From NCBI RefSeq assembly GCF_014595975.1, contig NZ_JABWGQ010000056.1, positions 161,160-225,159 on the forward strand: DNA of 64,000 nucleotides. The letters are read 5' to 3'. The stretch is from Sphingopyxis sp. LK2115. GTDB lineage: Bacteria; Pseudomonadota; Alphaproteobacteria; Sphingomonadales; Sphingomonadaceae. The notes beneath the pieces are model-generated. The model did no database searches. It saw nothing but the letters and a program-made list of their open reading frames with translations, and was not told the DNA's origin. Shown piece after piece: positions 16,305-24,155 of the stretch (positions within the stretch are counted from its first letter, which is position 1; every line of letters begins with the position of its first letter). Made by a program: the position numbers and the translations under genes.

Positions 16305-17687
16305 CTATGGGTTCGCGGGCAGGCTGTGGCGCGCGGGAACCTGTGCCGGTCGCGCCATCAGCGGGCGCCATCCCGCTTCCTGCTCGCGGCGGCGGCAATA
16401 GGTCGACAGCCCGATCTCGAGCGCGAGCATCATATAGATGAACGGCTGGAACGCGATGCCGACGAACAGCGATCCGACCATATAGATGATATGGCCGTGC
16501 TGGAGCGCGGTCGCGAGCGGTGCGATCCATTGTTCCTCGGCGCGGCGCGTCTTGAGATAGCGGCGCCTGAGCTGCTCCATGCGCGCAAGGCTGATCGCAT
16601 GGAGGAGCAGCCAGAGCGCCAGCCCCGGATAACCCTGTTCGCCCAGCATCTCGAAATAGCTCGAATGATAGGCGCGCGAATGTTCCTCATACACCGTTGG
16701 TTCGGCGTTCTGCGGTGCGGCGGGGTCGTAATCGCTCGCCGCCTTTTCGACGCGCACGCGGTTCTGGATATAGGCCTCGAAGCCGCCGCCGAACGGGTTT
16801 TCCTTGGCATAATCCCATGTCCACTGCCACACGGCGACGCGGGTGGAGGCCGACTGGTCGGCGCGGTGGTCGCGGATCGTTTCCATGCGCTCGGTAAAGC
16901 TTTGCGGCAGGAACGGGATCGCGGCGATGGCAAGCAGCCCCGCCCCGGCAATATAAAGGAAGCGGTGCTTGACCGCGCGCAGCGACAGCACCGCGAGCAC
17001 GGCAAGGCAGACGAGCCCGGTGCGCGCCTGTGTCCCCACGGGCAGCAACATGCACGCGAAACACAGCGCGAACGCAAAGAGCGAGACGCGCCAGTCGGGC
17101 GGAAAGATCGTTCCGTGGCGCCGGTACCACAGGATCAGCGGGATGATCGCGATACCGACGGTCGACATGATCGACCCTTCATACAGGCCGTAATTTTCGT
17201 TGAGCAGCAGCTGGAGCGTGCCATAGCCGCCGCCGCCCGCCGCGGTCTTGATCCCGCCCGCGATGGCAATGGACGCCGCCGAGAGCAGCATGATGAGCGC
17301 GAGCGCCTCGATGCGCAGCCTGGTGCGCAAGGTCAGCGGCAGGAAGATCGCCCAGAGCAGCGCCTTCCACACCCAGCTCCATTTGTCCGCCGCCTCGACC
17401 GGGAAATCGGCCTGGATCGTCGTCAGCCAGCAATAGAGGAGGATCAGGACGAGCAGGGTCTGCCGCCCCGACCATCGGGCGTCGCGCTTGTCGTCGGCGA
17501 CGAGCCAGCCGGTGATCGCAAGGCCGAAGACGATCAGCGAAACGGGGATCGAATTGATGAGGAAATAGCTGAGCCGCTGCGGCGCGACGATGTCGATGTA
17601 GCAGAAACAGAGGATGAACAGGAACGGCCTGCGAAAACCGAGCCCGATGAAGGCGAACAGGAAGGCGACGAAAAAGAGGTCACGCAT
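16305..17687 (-). CDS. O-glycosylation ligase, exosortase A system-associated (Wzy/O-antigen-ligase-like)
   Basis: A 460-residue polytopic membrane protein with about ten hydrophobic segments. The opening MRDLFFVAFLFAFIGLGFRR and the extracytoplasmic loop with GTQARTGLVCL and NPFGGGFEAY match the O-antigen-ligase superfamily, in particular the putative ligase class that travels with exosortase A. It would transfer a lipid-linked glycan to an acceptor. Its start overlaps the end of a 54-residue ORF and it is divergent from the partner glycosyltransferase. No exosortase gene is in this window. Confidence 0.82.
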   Translation of the reverse strand: MRDLFFVAFLFAFIGLGFRRPFLFILCFCYIDIVAPQRLSYFLINSIPVSLIVFGLAITGWLVADDKRDARWSGRQTLLVLILLYCWLTTIQADFPVEAADKWSWVWKALLWAIFLPLTLRTRLRIEALALIMLLSAASIAIAGGIKTAAGGGGYGTLQLLLNENYGLYEGSIMSTVGIAIIPLILWYRRHGTIFPPDWRVSLFAFALCFACMLLPVGTQARTGLVCLAVLAVLSLRAVKHRFLYIAGAGLLAIAAIPFLPQSFTERMETIRDHRADQSASTRVAVWQWTWDYAKENPFGGGFEAYIQNRVRVEKAASDYDPAAPQNAEPTVYEEHSRAYHSSYFEMLGEQGYPGLALWLLLHAISLARMEQLRRRYLKTRRAEEQWIAPLATALQHGHIIYMVGSLFVGIAFQPFIYMMLALEIGLSTYCRRREQEAGWRPLMARPAQVPARHSLPANP

Positions 17688-17844
17688 CGTTCGGCCCGTC
17701 CTGTGCGGCGCGTTCGGCGTCGCGGCGCCGCTGCCACAGCATCCGCGGGCTCACCTCGCGGTCGAGATCGTCGCGATAGAGCAGGCGCCACAGCGCGATC
17801 GCCATCAGCAGGTGCGTCAGGCCAATGGAAAAATTGTCGACCAT
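17680..17844 (-). CDS. 54-residue ORF overlapping the O-glycosylation ligase
   Basis: ATG at 17844, stop TGA at 17680, sharing 8 bases with the start of the ligase gene in another frame. The product begins MVDNFSIGLTHLLMAIALWRLLYRDDL, i.e. a short hydrophobic segment of about 15 residues, and continues with a charged tail (DREVSPRMLWQRRRDAERAAQ). Third positions are G/C-rich. The overlap and membrane-like segment suggest a small accessory protein made together with the ligase. I do not recognise it; it may be unannotated because of its size. Confidence 0.55.
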   Translation of the reverse strand: MVDNFSIGLTHLLMAIALWRLLYRDDLDREVSPRMLWQRRRDAERAAQDGPNDA

Positions 17845-17910
17845 ATCGGATGTCGCCTAGGCTATCGGGGTTGACGCCGCGTTAAGCCTTGTCTGTCAAA
17901 GCCCCGCACG

Positions 17911-19116
17911 ATGACCCGCATATTGCATGTTCTCGACCATAGCCTGCCGACGCACAGCGGCTATACCTTTCGTACCCGCGCGCTGATGAAGGCGCAGGTC
18001 GCAAAGGGGTGGGACGTCGCGGGCGTCACCGGCGTCCGGCATCCCGATCCTGGCCCTGATGGCGAAACGGTCGACGGATTGACCTTCTATCGCACGCCGC
18101 CGATTGCGCCCGCGCGTTCGCCGCTGCGCGAATGGCGCGAGATCGGCGCGCTGGCGCGGCGCGTCGAGGCGCTGGCGCGGGACTGGAAACCCGATGTTCT
18201 GCATGCCCATTCGCCGGTGCTGGACGGGCTGGCGGCGCTGCGCATCGGCAAGCGGCTCGGCATTCCGGTCATTTATGAAATCCGCGCCTTCTGGGAGGAT
18301 GCGTCGGTTGGCAACGGCACGGGACGCGAGGACAGCCTGCGCTACCGGCTGACCAGAGCGGTCGAAACGCACGCCGTCCGGTCGGCCGATGCGGTCGCGG
18401 TGATCTGCGACGGGCTGCGCGGCGACCTGATCGCGCGCGGGATCGACCCGGCAAAGATCATTGTGTCGCCGAACGGGGTCGATCTGGACCTGTTCGGCGA
18501 CCCGCCGCCGCGCGACGATGCGCTCGCCGTCCAACTGGGGATCGCGGCCGCGGATGCGGTGATCGGCTATATCGGCAGCTTCTATGATTATGAGGGGATC
18601 GACGACCTGATCGCTGCGATGCCCGCGCTCGTCGCCGTGCAGCCGACGGCGCGGCTGCTGCTTGTCGGCGGCGGACCGATGGAGGCGTCGCTAAAGGCCT
18701 GGGCGTCGTCGTCGCCCGCATCGGCGCGGATCCATTTCGTTGGCCGCGTGCCGCATGGCGAGGTCGAGCGTTATTATTCGCTGATCGACATCCTCGCCTA
18801 TCCACGCAAGAAAATGCGGCTGACCGACCTGGTGACGCCGCTGAAACCGCTCGAGGCGATGGCGCAGGGCAAGCTGGTCGCGGCGTCGGATGTCGGCGGA
18901 CACCGCGAACTGATCGAGGATGGCGCCACGGGCACGCTTTTCGCGCCCGACGATCCCGCAGCGATTGCAAATGCACTAGGCAAGCTGCTGGAAAATCGCG
19001 AGATGTGGCCCGAAAGGCGGCGGACGGCACGTATTTTTGTCGAAAGCCATCGTAACTGGTCATCAAACATTTTACGTTACGAGCCGGTTTACCAGCGACT
19101 GCTGCGCGTCGCCTGA
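17911..19116 (+). CDS. Glycosyltransferase, exosortase A system-associated (GT-B, family 4 type)
   Basis: A 401-residue cytoplasmic GT-B enzyme. It opens TRILHVLDHSLPTHSGYTFR, the hallmark of the exosortase-A-associated glycosyltransferase family. The C-terminal Rossmann domain carries VVSPNGVDLD-like IVSPNGVDLDLF, GYIGSFYDYEGIDDLI, LLVGGGP and the donor-binding PLKPLEAMAQGKLVAASDVGG as separate motifs. It would add a sugar during exopolysaccharide or protein-glycan assembly. It is divergent from the ligase operon across 66 bp. Confidence 0.88.
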   Translation: MTRILHVLDHSLPTHSGYTFRTRALMKAQVAKGWDVAGVTGVRHPDPGPDGETVDGLTFYRTPPIAPARSPLREWREIGALARRVEALARDWKPDVLHAHSPVLDGLAALRIGKRLGIPVIYEIRAFWEDASVGNGTGREDSLRYRLTRAVETHAVRSADAVAVICDGLRGDLIARGIDPAKIIVSPNGVDLDLFGDPPPRDDALAVQLGIAAADAVIGYIGSFYDYEGIDDLIAAMPALVAVQPTARLLLVGGGPMEASLKAWASSSPASARIHFVGRVPHGEVERYYSLIDILAYPRKKMRLTDLVTPLKPLEAMAQGKLVAASDVGGHRELIEDGATGTLFAPDDPAAIANALGKLLENREMWPERRRTARIFVESHRNWSSNILRYEPVYQRLLRVA

Positions 19117-19168
19117 GGCAAAGGGCACGACGCGACGTCGGCCCGATGGGCCATGGATACGGGACGAT

Positions 19169-19990
19169 ATGGACGAGACGAGCGACGATGGGGCGAAGGG
19201 CATGGCGGGCGCGCTGCTGCGCGCGCTCCGGCCCGCGATCCCCGCGGTGATTGGTGCTGCGGCGCTGACCTTTCTCTTTGCCGCGCTGATGCCCTTTGCC
19301 TGGGTCAGCGCGATCAGCTGGAATCTTTATCTCGACCGCCTTGCGGACCTGTTCGTGCCGCCGATCGGCAATGGCGGGCGCCTTGCGCTCGCCTTTGGCA
19401 TGGCGGCGGTGGCGGCGCTGATCGCGGGTTTCGTCGCGCTGCTGATCGACAGACCGGATGCCGCCGGTCTGTCGCGGCTGCGCAATCCGTTCCGTCGGCA
19501 CGCCGAAGCGAGCGACGATGACGAACCCGTGTTCACGCGCCGCCGCGCCGACCTCCACCCCGACGATTCGCTGCGCCCCCCGCTCCGCGCGGGGCGCGAT
19601 CTGCCCGCAGGCGGGCTCGACGGTTTCGAGGCGCCCGTTCTTCAGGCCGCCGCCGACCCCGCGCGCGACCAGGGCGTCGATATCGCGGCCGACGACGAAC
19701 TGATTCTCGCCGACCTTGCGACCGAAGAGGATCTTGGCGCCGATGCGCCCTGGCTCCAGCCCGCCGACATGACCGCTCCGGTCTCCGCGCCCGATCCGGT
19801 GGACAAATCGCTCGCCGCGATGGTCGCGCGTTTCGAGGCGGGCCTCGCGCAGCGCCGACAGGCGGCGGTCGCGCGCGCCGCGATTCCGGGCGCGGACGCG
19901 GCGGCTGCCCCCGACGAGCCGGAGATCGACTTTGCGCTCGAGGCCGCGCTCGGCACCTTGCAGCGGATGACGCGGCAATCGGTCGGTTAG
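19169..19990 (+). CDS. Two-TM membrane protein with long acidic tail, function unknown
   Basis: A 273-residue protein starting MDETSDDGAKG. Two hydrophobic segments follow: about 26-48 (AVIGAAALTFLFAALMPFAW) and about 68-93 (LALAFGMAAVAALIAGFVAL). The remaining 180 residues are cytoplasmic-looking, acidic and alanine-rich, ending in a helix (AMVARFEAGLAQRRQAAVAR ... LEAALGTLQRMTRQ). The start at 19169 is chosen as the first ATG after the upstream glycosyltransferase stop, 52 bp away. No family recognised; it may belong to the same transcription unit. Confidence 0.65.
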   Translation: MDETSDDGAKGMAGALLRALRPAIPAVIGAAALTFLFAALMPFAWVSAISWNLYLDRLADLFVPPIGNGGRLALAFGMAAVAALIAGFVALLIDRPDAAGLSRLRNPFRRHAEASDDDEPVFTRRRADLHPDDSLRPPLRAGRDLPAGGLDGFEAPVLQAAADPARDQGVDIAADDELILADLATEEDLGADAPWLQPADMTAPVSAPDPVDKSLAAMVARFEAGLAQRRQAAVARAAIPGADAAAAPDEPEIDFALEAALGTLQRMTRQSVG

Positions 19991-20020
19991 CGCGGCGCGC
20001 ATTTGATCTGAACCACGTTC

Positions 20021-20053
20021 CCGTTCGTGTCTCGACATCGCTCGACCGAGCGG
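20021..20053. repeat. Dispersed REP-like repeat, copy B
   Basis: CCGTTCGTGTCTCGACATCG then CTCGACCGAGCGG. It shares the CGTTCGTGT / CTCGAC core with the copies at 11089 and 34029 and can fold on itself (CTCGA repeats). Confidence 0.6.
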
Positions 20054-20087
20054 AATCGGGACGTTGCTGACGCGGCGGGCGACGGCG

Positions 20088-20438
20088 CTAATCCTCCACG
20101 GTCAGTATTTCGATGCGCAGCGCGTGCGGATCGCTCGCCCACTCCACCGCGACATCGGCGACGATATGGCCGGGCAGCCGCCATTCGAGCGCGCCCAGCC
20201 GCTCCTGAAGCGCGCGGCGCAACGGCTCGGCCTCGCCCGCGGCAAGGGTGCAGGGAAAGAGATGACGCGCGCCGACGAAGCTCGCGCTGGCCCAGGGGCG
20301 GAATGTCGATGCGCCGGCGGACAGGCCGATCGGCAGCTCGCGGATCAGCAGGTGGCGCAGGCGGCGGTGCGGGCAGCCGGGGCGCGGCGGGCGGGCGACC
20401 GGGACATCATGCCGCGGCTTCCGTTTCGGCGCATTGGT
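20088..20438 (-). pseudogene. Coding-like frame without a normal start codon
   Basis: This frame is open from 20438 to a TAG at 20088. It has no ATG and no GTG or TTG near its beginning, yet reads like protein: LRHLLIRELPIGLSAG, STFRPWASASFVGARHLFPC, LEWRLPGHIVADVAVEW, then LRIEILTVED. An ATGATG at about 20407-20411, overlapping the stop of the upstream 73-residue gene, opens a different frame that ends after 22 residues. One base change in length would join that start to this frame. So it is either frameshifted or starts at a non-standard codon. Function unknown. Confidence 0.55.
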
Positions 20439-20628
20439 TCACACGCTCGGCACGCCATTTGTTCATAAAATGTTCCACACGGATCTTCAGCCGCGGGCCC
20501 GGTTCGCGTCCGCCGCGCAGGTCGCCGACGAGGCGCGGGTCGCGCACCGCGGCGCGCCCGAAGACCGTCGGCGGCATCCCCGATTCCTTCAGGAAAGCCT
20601 CGATCCGTTGCAACAGGCTGCGCTCCAT
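20407..20628 (-). CDS. Small helical protein, possible DNA-binding, conserved hypothetical
   Basis: A 73-residue protein: LLQRIEAFLKESGMPPTVFGRAAV, then DPRLVGDLRGGREPGPRLKIRVEHFM (given as two parts of one fold). The pattern of an initial helix, 'MxPTxFGRxAVxDP', and 'LRxGREPGPR' is one I associate with small Cro-like proteins of sphingomonads. That suggests a helix-turn-helix, but this is not certain. It is divergent from the S24 repressor and shares with it a 137-bp region containing two perfect palindromes. Confidence 0.65.
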   Translation of the reverse strand: MERSLLQRIEAFLKESGMPPTVFGRAAVRDPRLVGDLRGGREPGPRLKIRVEHFMNKWRAERVNQCAETEAAA

Positions 20629-20673
20629 ATTGTCCTCCCTGATGAAACCCGACGAAAGCGGGTGAGTCGCGTG

Positions 20674-20720
20674 ATAGGATATTTCCTATTTGATGCCGTA
20701 TTTCCTACTTGTCTAGGAAA
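20674..20720. promoter_or_regulatory. Two palindromic candidate operators between divergent regulator genes
   Basis: Site 1 is ATAGGA-N4-TCCTAT at 20674-20689. Site 2 is TTTCCTA-N6-TAGGAAA at 20701-20720. Both are perfect and share the half-site TAGGA. A further half-site, CTAGGAAG, lies at 20731-20738. The sites sit 45-90 bp upstream of the S24 repressor start, where auto-repression would act, and are AT-rich against a GC-rich background. Confidence 0.65.
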
Positions 20721-20765
20721 AATCCGCTTGCTAGGAAGCAGGCGGAAGGACGGGACCAGACCGCC

Positions 20766-21434
20766 ATGATCGACCCAGTTCACGACCCGCGCGCGGCGCT
20801 CGACCGGCTATTGTCGGAAAAGGGCGTCGATTATGCGCGCCTGTCGCAGGTGATCGGGCGCAACCCCGCCTATATCCAGCAATATATCAAGCGCGGCTCG
20901 CCGCGGCGGCTGGCCGAACAGGATCGCGCGCGCATCGCCGCCTATCTGGGGGTGTCCGAAGCGATGCTGGGTGGACCGGTGGCGCGTGTCGCGACCCCGG
21001 CGCGGAGCCGCGGATCGGGAATGATCCTGGTGCCCAAGCTGGCGATCGGCGCGTCGGCGGGCGCGGGCGCGAGCGTCGATGGCGAGCCGGTCGAGGGCGA
21101 GGTCGCCTTTGATCCCAAATGGTTGCGCGACCTGGGCGCCGATCCGCGCGCGCTCAGCATCATCCGCGTCGAGGGCGACTCGATGTCGCCGACGCTCGAC
21201 GATGGCGACGACATTCTGGTCGACGGCAGCGACGCGGCGGCGCGGCTGCGCGACGGCATCTATGTGCTGCGCATGGACGATGCGCTGATGGTCAAACGCG
21301 TCGCGCGCGCGCCGGGGGCGGGGCGCGTGTCGGTGATCAGCGACAATTCGCATTATCGCAGCTGGGACGATCTGCCGCTATCGGCGATCCGGCTGGTCGG
21401 GCGCGTCATATGGACGGGGCGACGGGTGCGATAA
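20766..21434 (+). CDS. LexA/CI-like repressor: helix-turn-helix plus S24 peptidase domain
   Basis: A 222-residue cytoplasmic regulator. Residues about 8-65 form an XRE-type helix-turn-helix (DYARLSQVIGRNPAYIQQYI, then RLAEQDRARIAAYLGV). The C-terminal half is an S24 autoprotease-like domain with the serine in VEGDSMSPTLDDGD and the general-base lysine in ALMVKRVAR. Such proteins repress until self-cleavage or a signal releases them. The start MIDPVHD follows a purine-rich GGAAGGA. No prophage genes are nearby, so it is more likely a cellular stress regulator than a phage repressor. Confidence 0.85.
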   Translation: MIDPVHDPRAALDRLLSEKGVDYARLSQVIGRNPAYIQQYIKRGSPRRLAEQDRARIAAYLGVSEAMLGGPVARVATPARSRGSGMILVPKLAIGASAGAGASVDGEPVEGEVAFDPKWLRDLGADPRALSIIRVEGDSMSPTLDDGDDILVDGSDAAARLRDGIYVLRMDDALMVKRVARAPGAGRVSVISDNSHYRSWDDLPLSAIRLVGRVIWTGRRVR

Positions 21435-21479
21435 GCGGATTACATATTAAAAGACGCTCCCCTGACGGAGAGGCGCAAT

Positions 21480-21791
21480 TCAATCTTGATAGGGCGCCGC
21501 CATCAGCGCCTCGATTTCATGGTCGAGCACTTCGGCGCGGCGGCATTGTTCCTCGTCGCCGTCGCGGCATTTCTCGGCCGCCTTGTCGCGCTGGCGTGAC
21601 AGCTTGCCCATCTGCTCCTCGCGCTTGCGCAGTTCGCGCCCGCGGTTGCGGTCGGCTTCGTCCTGGCTCGTCGTCGACCAGTCGGCGACCTGGCCGACCG
21701 CCTTGACCGGCGCCGTGACGACCGTTTTTACCGCGCTGACGCAGCCGGCGAGCAGGGGAGCGGCGACCAGGGGCAAAATCAAAGCGCGCAT
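21480..21791 (-). CDS. Small lipoprotein, function unknown
   Basis: A 103-residue protein with signal peptide and lipobox MRALILPLVAAPLLAGC (Cys17). The mature part is a charged helix (SQDEADRNRGRELRKREEQMGKL and so on, cited in part), with two cysteines (KCRDGDEEQCRRA) that could form a disulfide. It is likely anchored to the outer membrane facing the periplasm. The start is taken at the lipoprotein signal; a longer frame upstream has no such signal. It is convergent with the S24 repressor gene. Confidence 0.7.
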   Translation of the reverse strand: MRALILPLVAAPLLAGCVSAVKTVVTAPVKAVGQVADWSTTSQDEADRNRGRELRKREEQMGKLSRQRDKAAEKCRDGDEEQCRRAEVLDHEIEALMAAPYQD

Positions 21792-21904
21792 CGTCTTTCT
21801 CCTCGCGGCCAGCGTCCCTTCGCATAACCGGCGCAATCTGAACAGCATATTGCGGCAGAGCGGCATTCGCCGGGGCCGGGGTGTCACATCACTGAAACAA
21901 ATGG

Positions 21905-21919
21905 TTAAATTCATGTTTA
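21905..21919 (+). promoter_or_regulatory. CtrA-like site upstream of the chemoreceptor gene
   Basis: TTAA-N7-TTTA matches TTAA-N7-TTAA at 7 of 8 positions, 55-69 bp before the start at 21974. CtrA controls motility and chemotaxis genes in many alphaproteobacteria; binding here is an inference only. Confidence 0.3.
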
Positions 21920-21973
21920 CCATGGCGGCTTAGGACGCGCTCAGACCCATCGGACGGAGCCTCGCGAGATCCC

Positions 21974-23260
21974 ATGAACGCCATCGCCACCGCCTTGTCG
22001 CCAACGTCGGGCCATGCCGCGACGGTCGGGGTCGATGCGCATATGTCGGAGGTGATCGACCAGTTCCGTGCCAACCCCGGCCTGCGCACGCTCGCGGTGG
22101 TTGATGCATCCGGGCGGCCCGTCGGGGTGATCCGCGAACAACGGGTGCGCGATCTGCTCTTCTGTCCCTTCTGGTTTTCGCTGATGCAGAATCCGACGAT
22201 CGGCGGCTCGATCGCGTCGATGATAGAGGATTGCCCGACCGCCGATGTCGGATATTCGACGACCGACCTGCTGCGGATCGCGGCGAGGGCGCCCGAAGGG
22301 CAGGACCTGATCCTCGTGCAGGGCGGGCGGTTCGTCGAAACGCTCGACGGCAGCCAGCTTGCCAGGCTGGCGATGCTGCGCGAGGTCGAGCTGGCGCAGG
22401 AGCGCGCGGCGCGTGCGACGCATATCGACGCCGCGGGGCGCGCTTTCCAGCGCGATATTGCCGCACTGACCGCAAGCCTGTCCGACATGGCGGGACAGGT
22501 CGAGGCGGTGGCGGCCGAACTGGCCCACCGTGCGCACCAGACGGGGCGCGATGCGGTAACCGTCGCGGGCGCGACGGCGCAGACGCTTGCGGGCCTTCAG
22601 GATCTCGGCGATCGCGGCCGCGCGCTTGCGGCGACGATGGCGCGGATCGTCGAGGACGGCGCGCGCGCCCGCGCGGTGCGCAGCGACGCGCACGACAAGA
22701 TAAGGCAGGCGAACGAGCGTGCGAGCGCGCTCAAGGCGGCGAGCCAGTCGATCGAACAGATGCTGGCGCTGATCATCGACATGGCAAGCCGCACCAACAT
22801 GCTCGCGCTCAACGCGGGGATCGAGGCGGCGCGCGCCGGCGACGCGGGCCGCGGCTTCGCCGTCGTCGCCGCCGAAGTGAAAACGCTCGCCAGCCAGACG
22901 CGCACCGCCGCCGACGATATTGCGGGCTATGTCGACCATATCCGCGACATCGTCGGCCAGGTGTCGGCGGGTTTTGCCGAAGTCGAAAAGGCGATCGACG
23001 CGAACAACGGCTTTTCCGATGCAATCGACCGCGCCGTCGACGGGCAGAGTGCGACGACGTTGACGATAGCAGCCTATGTCGAACAAGCGGTGTTCGCCGG
23101 GCGCGAAATCGACACGCGCGTGCAGGAAATCGGTCGCGGGGCGAGTGCGGTGGGGGACGGCGCGCAGGCGCTCGGCCAATTGTCGGCGGGGCTTTCGGGC
23201 GCGGCGCTGTCGCTCGACCAGCGCGCGCGCACTTTCGTCCAGGCGGTCGCCGCGGCGTGA
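21974..23260 (+). CDS. Soluble chemoreceptor with N-terminal CBS-type sensor
   Basis: A 428-residue protein with no membrane segment. Residues about 15-125 look like a CBS pair: [29 protein letters not shown] (in part) then a second half ending [13 protein letters not shown]. From about 165 on there is a long coiled coil, and the chemoreceptor tip is clear: [20 protein letters not shown], then [16 protein letters not shown]. There is no pentapeptide or transmembrane anchor. It would signal through CheA/CheW in the cytoplasm, perhaps in response to a nucleotide bound by the CBS domain. No che gene adjoins. Confidence 0.85.
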   Translation: MNAIATALSPTSGHAATVGVDAHMSEVIDQFRANPGLRTLAVVDASGRPVGVIREQRVRDLLFCPFWFSLMQNPTIGGSIASMIEDCPTADVGYSTTDLLRIAARAPEGQDLILVQGGRFVETLDGSQLARLAMLREVELAQERAARATHIDAAGRAFQRDIAALTASLSDMAGQVEAVAAELAHRAHQTGRDAVTVAGATAQTLAGLQDLGDRGRALAATMARIVEDGARARAVRSDAHDKIRQANERASALKAASQSIEQMLALIIDMASRTNMLALNAGIEAARAGDAGRGFAVVAAEVKTLASQTRTAADDIAGYVDHIRDIVGQVSAGFAEVEKAIDANNGFSDAIDRAVDGQSATTLTIAAYVEQAVFAGREIDTRVQEIGRGASAVGDGAQALGQLSAGLSGAALSLDQRARTFVQAVAAA

Positions 23261-23359
23261 TTCTGCCGTGCATCGCAAGGGCTTGCCGGGTGGCCCAGCG
23301 CTGATAGGATGACCGCGCGCCGGAGGCGTCTGTGGCCGTCGGCGGGGAGGAGGGTCATC

Positions 23360-24085
23360 ATGACGAATATCCAAAAGGGTCTGGCCGAGTTTATCGGCAC
23401 ATTCTGGCTCGTGTTCGGCGGCTGTGGCAGTGCGGTGCTCGCCGCGGGGTTCCCCGATGTCGGGATCGGCCTGCTTGGTGTGTCGCTGGCTTTTGGTTTG
23501 ACGGTTGTCACCATGGCCTATGCGATCGGTCATATTTCGGGATGCCACCTCAACCCCGCGGTCACCGTCGGCCTCTGGGCGGGCGGGCGCTTCGCGGCGC
23601 GCGACATTCCGCTTTATGTGATTGCACAGTTGCTCGGCGCAATCGTCGCGGCCTTTCTGCTCTTCTACATTGCGAGCGGCAGTCCGACCTATGACCTTGC
23701 CACCAACGGCCTCGCCGCCAACGGCTTCGGCGACGGGTCGCCGGGTGGCTATGACATCTGGTCGGCGCTGCTGATCGAGATCGTGCTCACCGCCTTTTTC
23801 CTGTGGATCATCATGGGATCGACCGACGGCCGCGCGCCGACGGGTTTTGCGCCGATCGCGATCGGCCTGGCGCTGACGCTGATCCACCTCATCTCGATTC
23901 CGGTGACCAACACCTCGGTCAATCCGGCGCGCAGCACCGGCCCGGCGCTTGTCGTTGGTGGCCTCGCGATCCAGCAATTGTGGCTGTTCTGGTTCGCGCC
24001 GATCGTCGGCGGCATCGTCGGCGGCATATTGTACCGGACGCTCGGCGCCGACAGCTTCCCGAAACCGAATATCGAGGGCGAATGA
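23360..24085 (+). CDS. aqpZ: Aquaporin Z
   Basis: A 241-residue six-helix water channel. Both NPA boxes are intact: [11 protein letters not shown] and [11 protein letters not shown]. Arg after the second NPA and His in helix 5 ([11 protein letters not shown]) are typical of the narrow water-selective filter. The start [11 protein letters not shown] is chosen over a frame open 17 codons upstream, because GGAGG precedes it and family proteins start here. It is convergent with galU, with a 13-bp perfect stem between them. Confidence 0.93.
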   Translation: MTNIQKGLAEFIGTFWLVFGGCGSAVLAAGFPDVGIGLLGVSLAFGLTVVTMAYAIGHISGCHLNPAVTVGLWAGGRFAARDIPLYVIAQLLGAIVAAFLLFYIASGSPTYDLATNGLAANGFGDGSPGGYDIWSALLIEIVLTAFFLWIIMGSTDGRAPTGFAPIAIGLALTLIHLISIPVTNTSVNPARSTGPALVVGGLAIQQLWLFWFAPIVGGIVGGILYRTLGADSFPKPNIEGE

Positions 24086-24100
24086 TCGTTCCAGGCCAGG

Positions 24101-24130
24101 CGCGTGTCCCCGCCCTTGCGGGGACACGCG
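24101..24130. terminator. Strong hairpin between convergent aqpZ and galU
   Basis: CGCGTGTCCCCGC (24101-24113), loop CCTT, GCGGGGACACGCG (24118-24130): a perfect 13-bp stem. No long T tract follows on either side, so it may be a weak bidirectional terminator or an RNA-stabilising stem. Confidence 0.6.
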
Positions 24131-24155
24131 GCGCTTTGGAAATCGCCAGCCGGTC

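Noticed and set aside
20766..21434. S24 repressor as evidence of a prophage
   Set aside because: No integrase, structural or lysis gene is found within 20 kb on either side.
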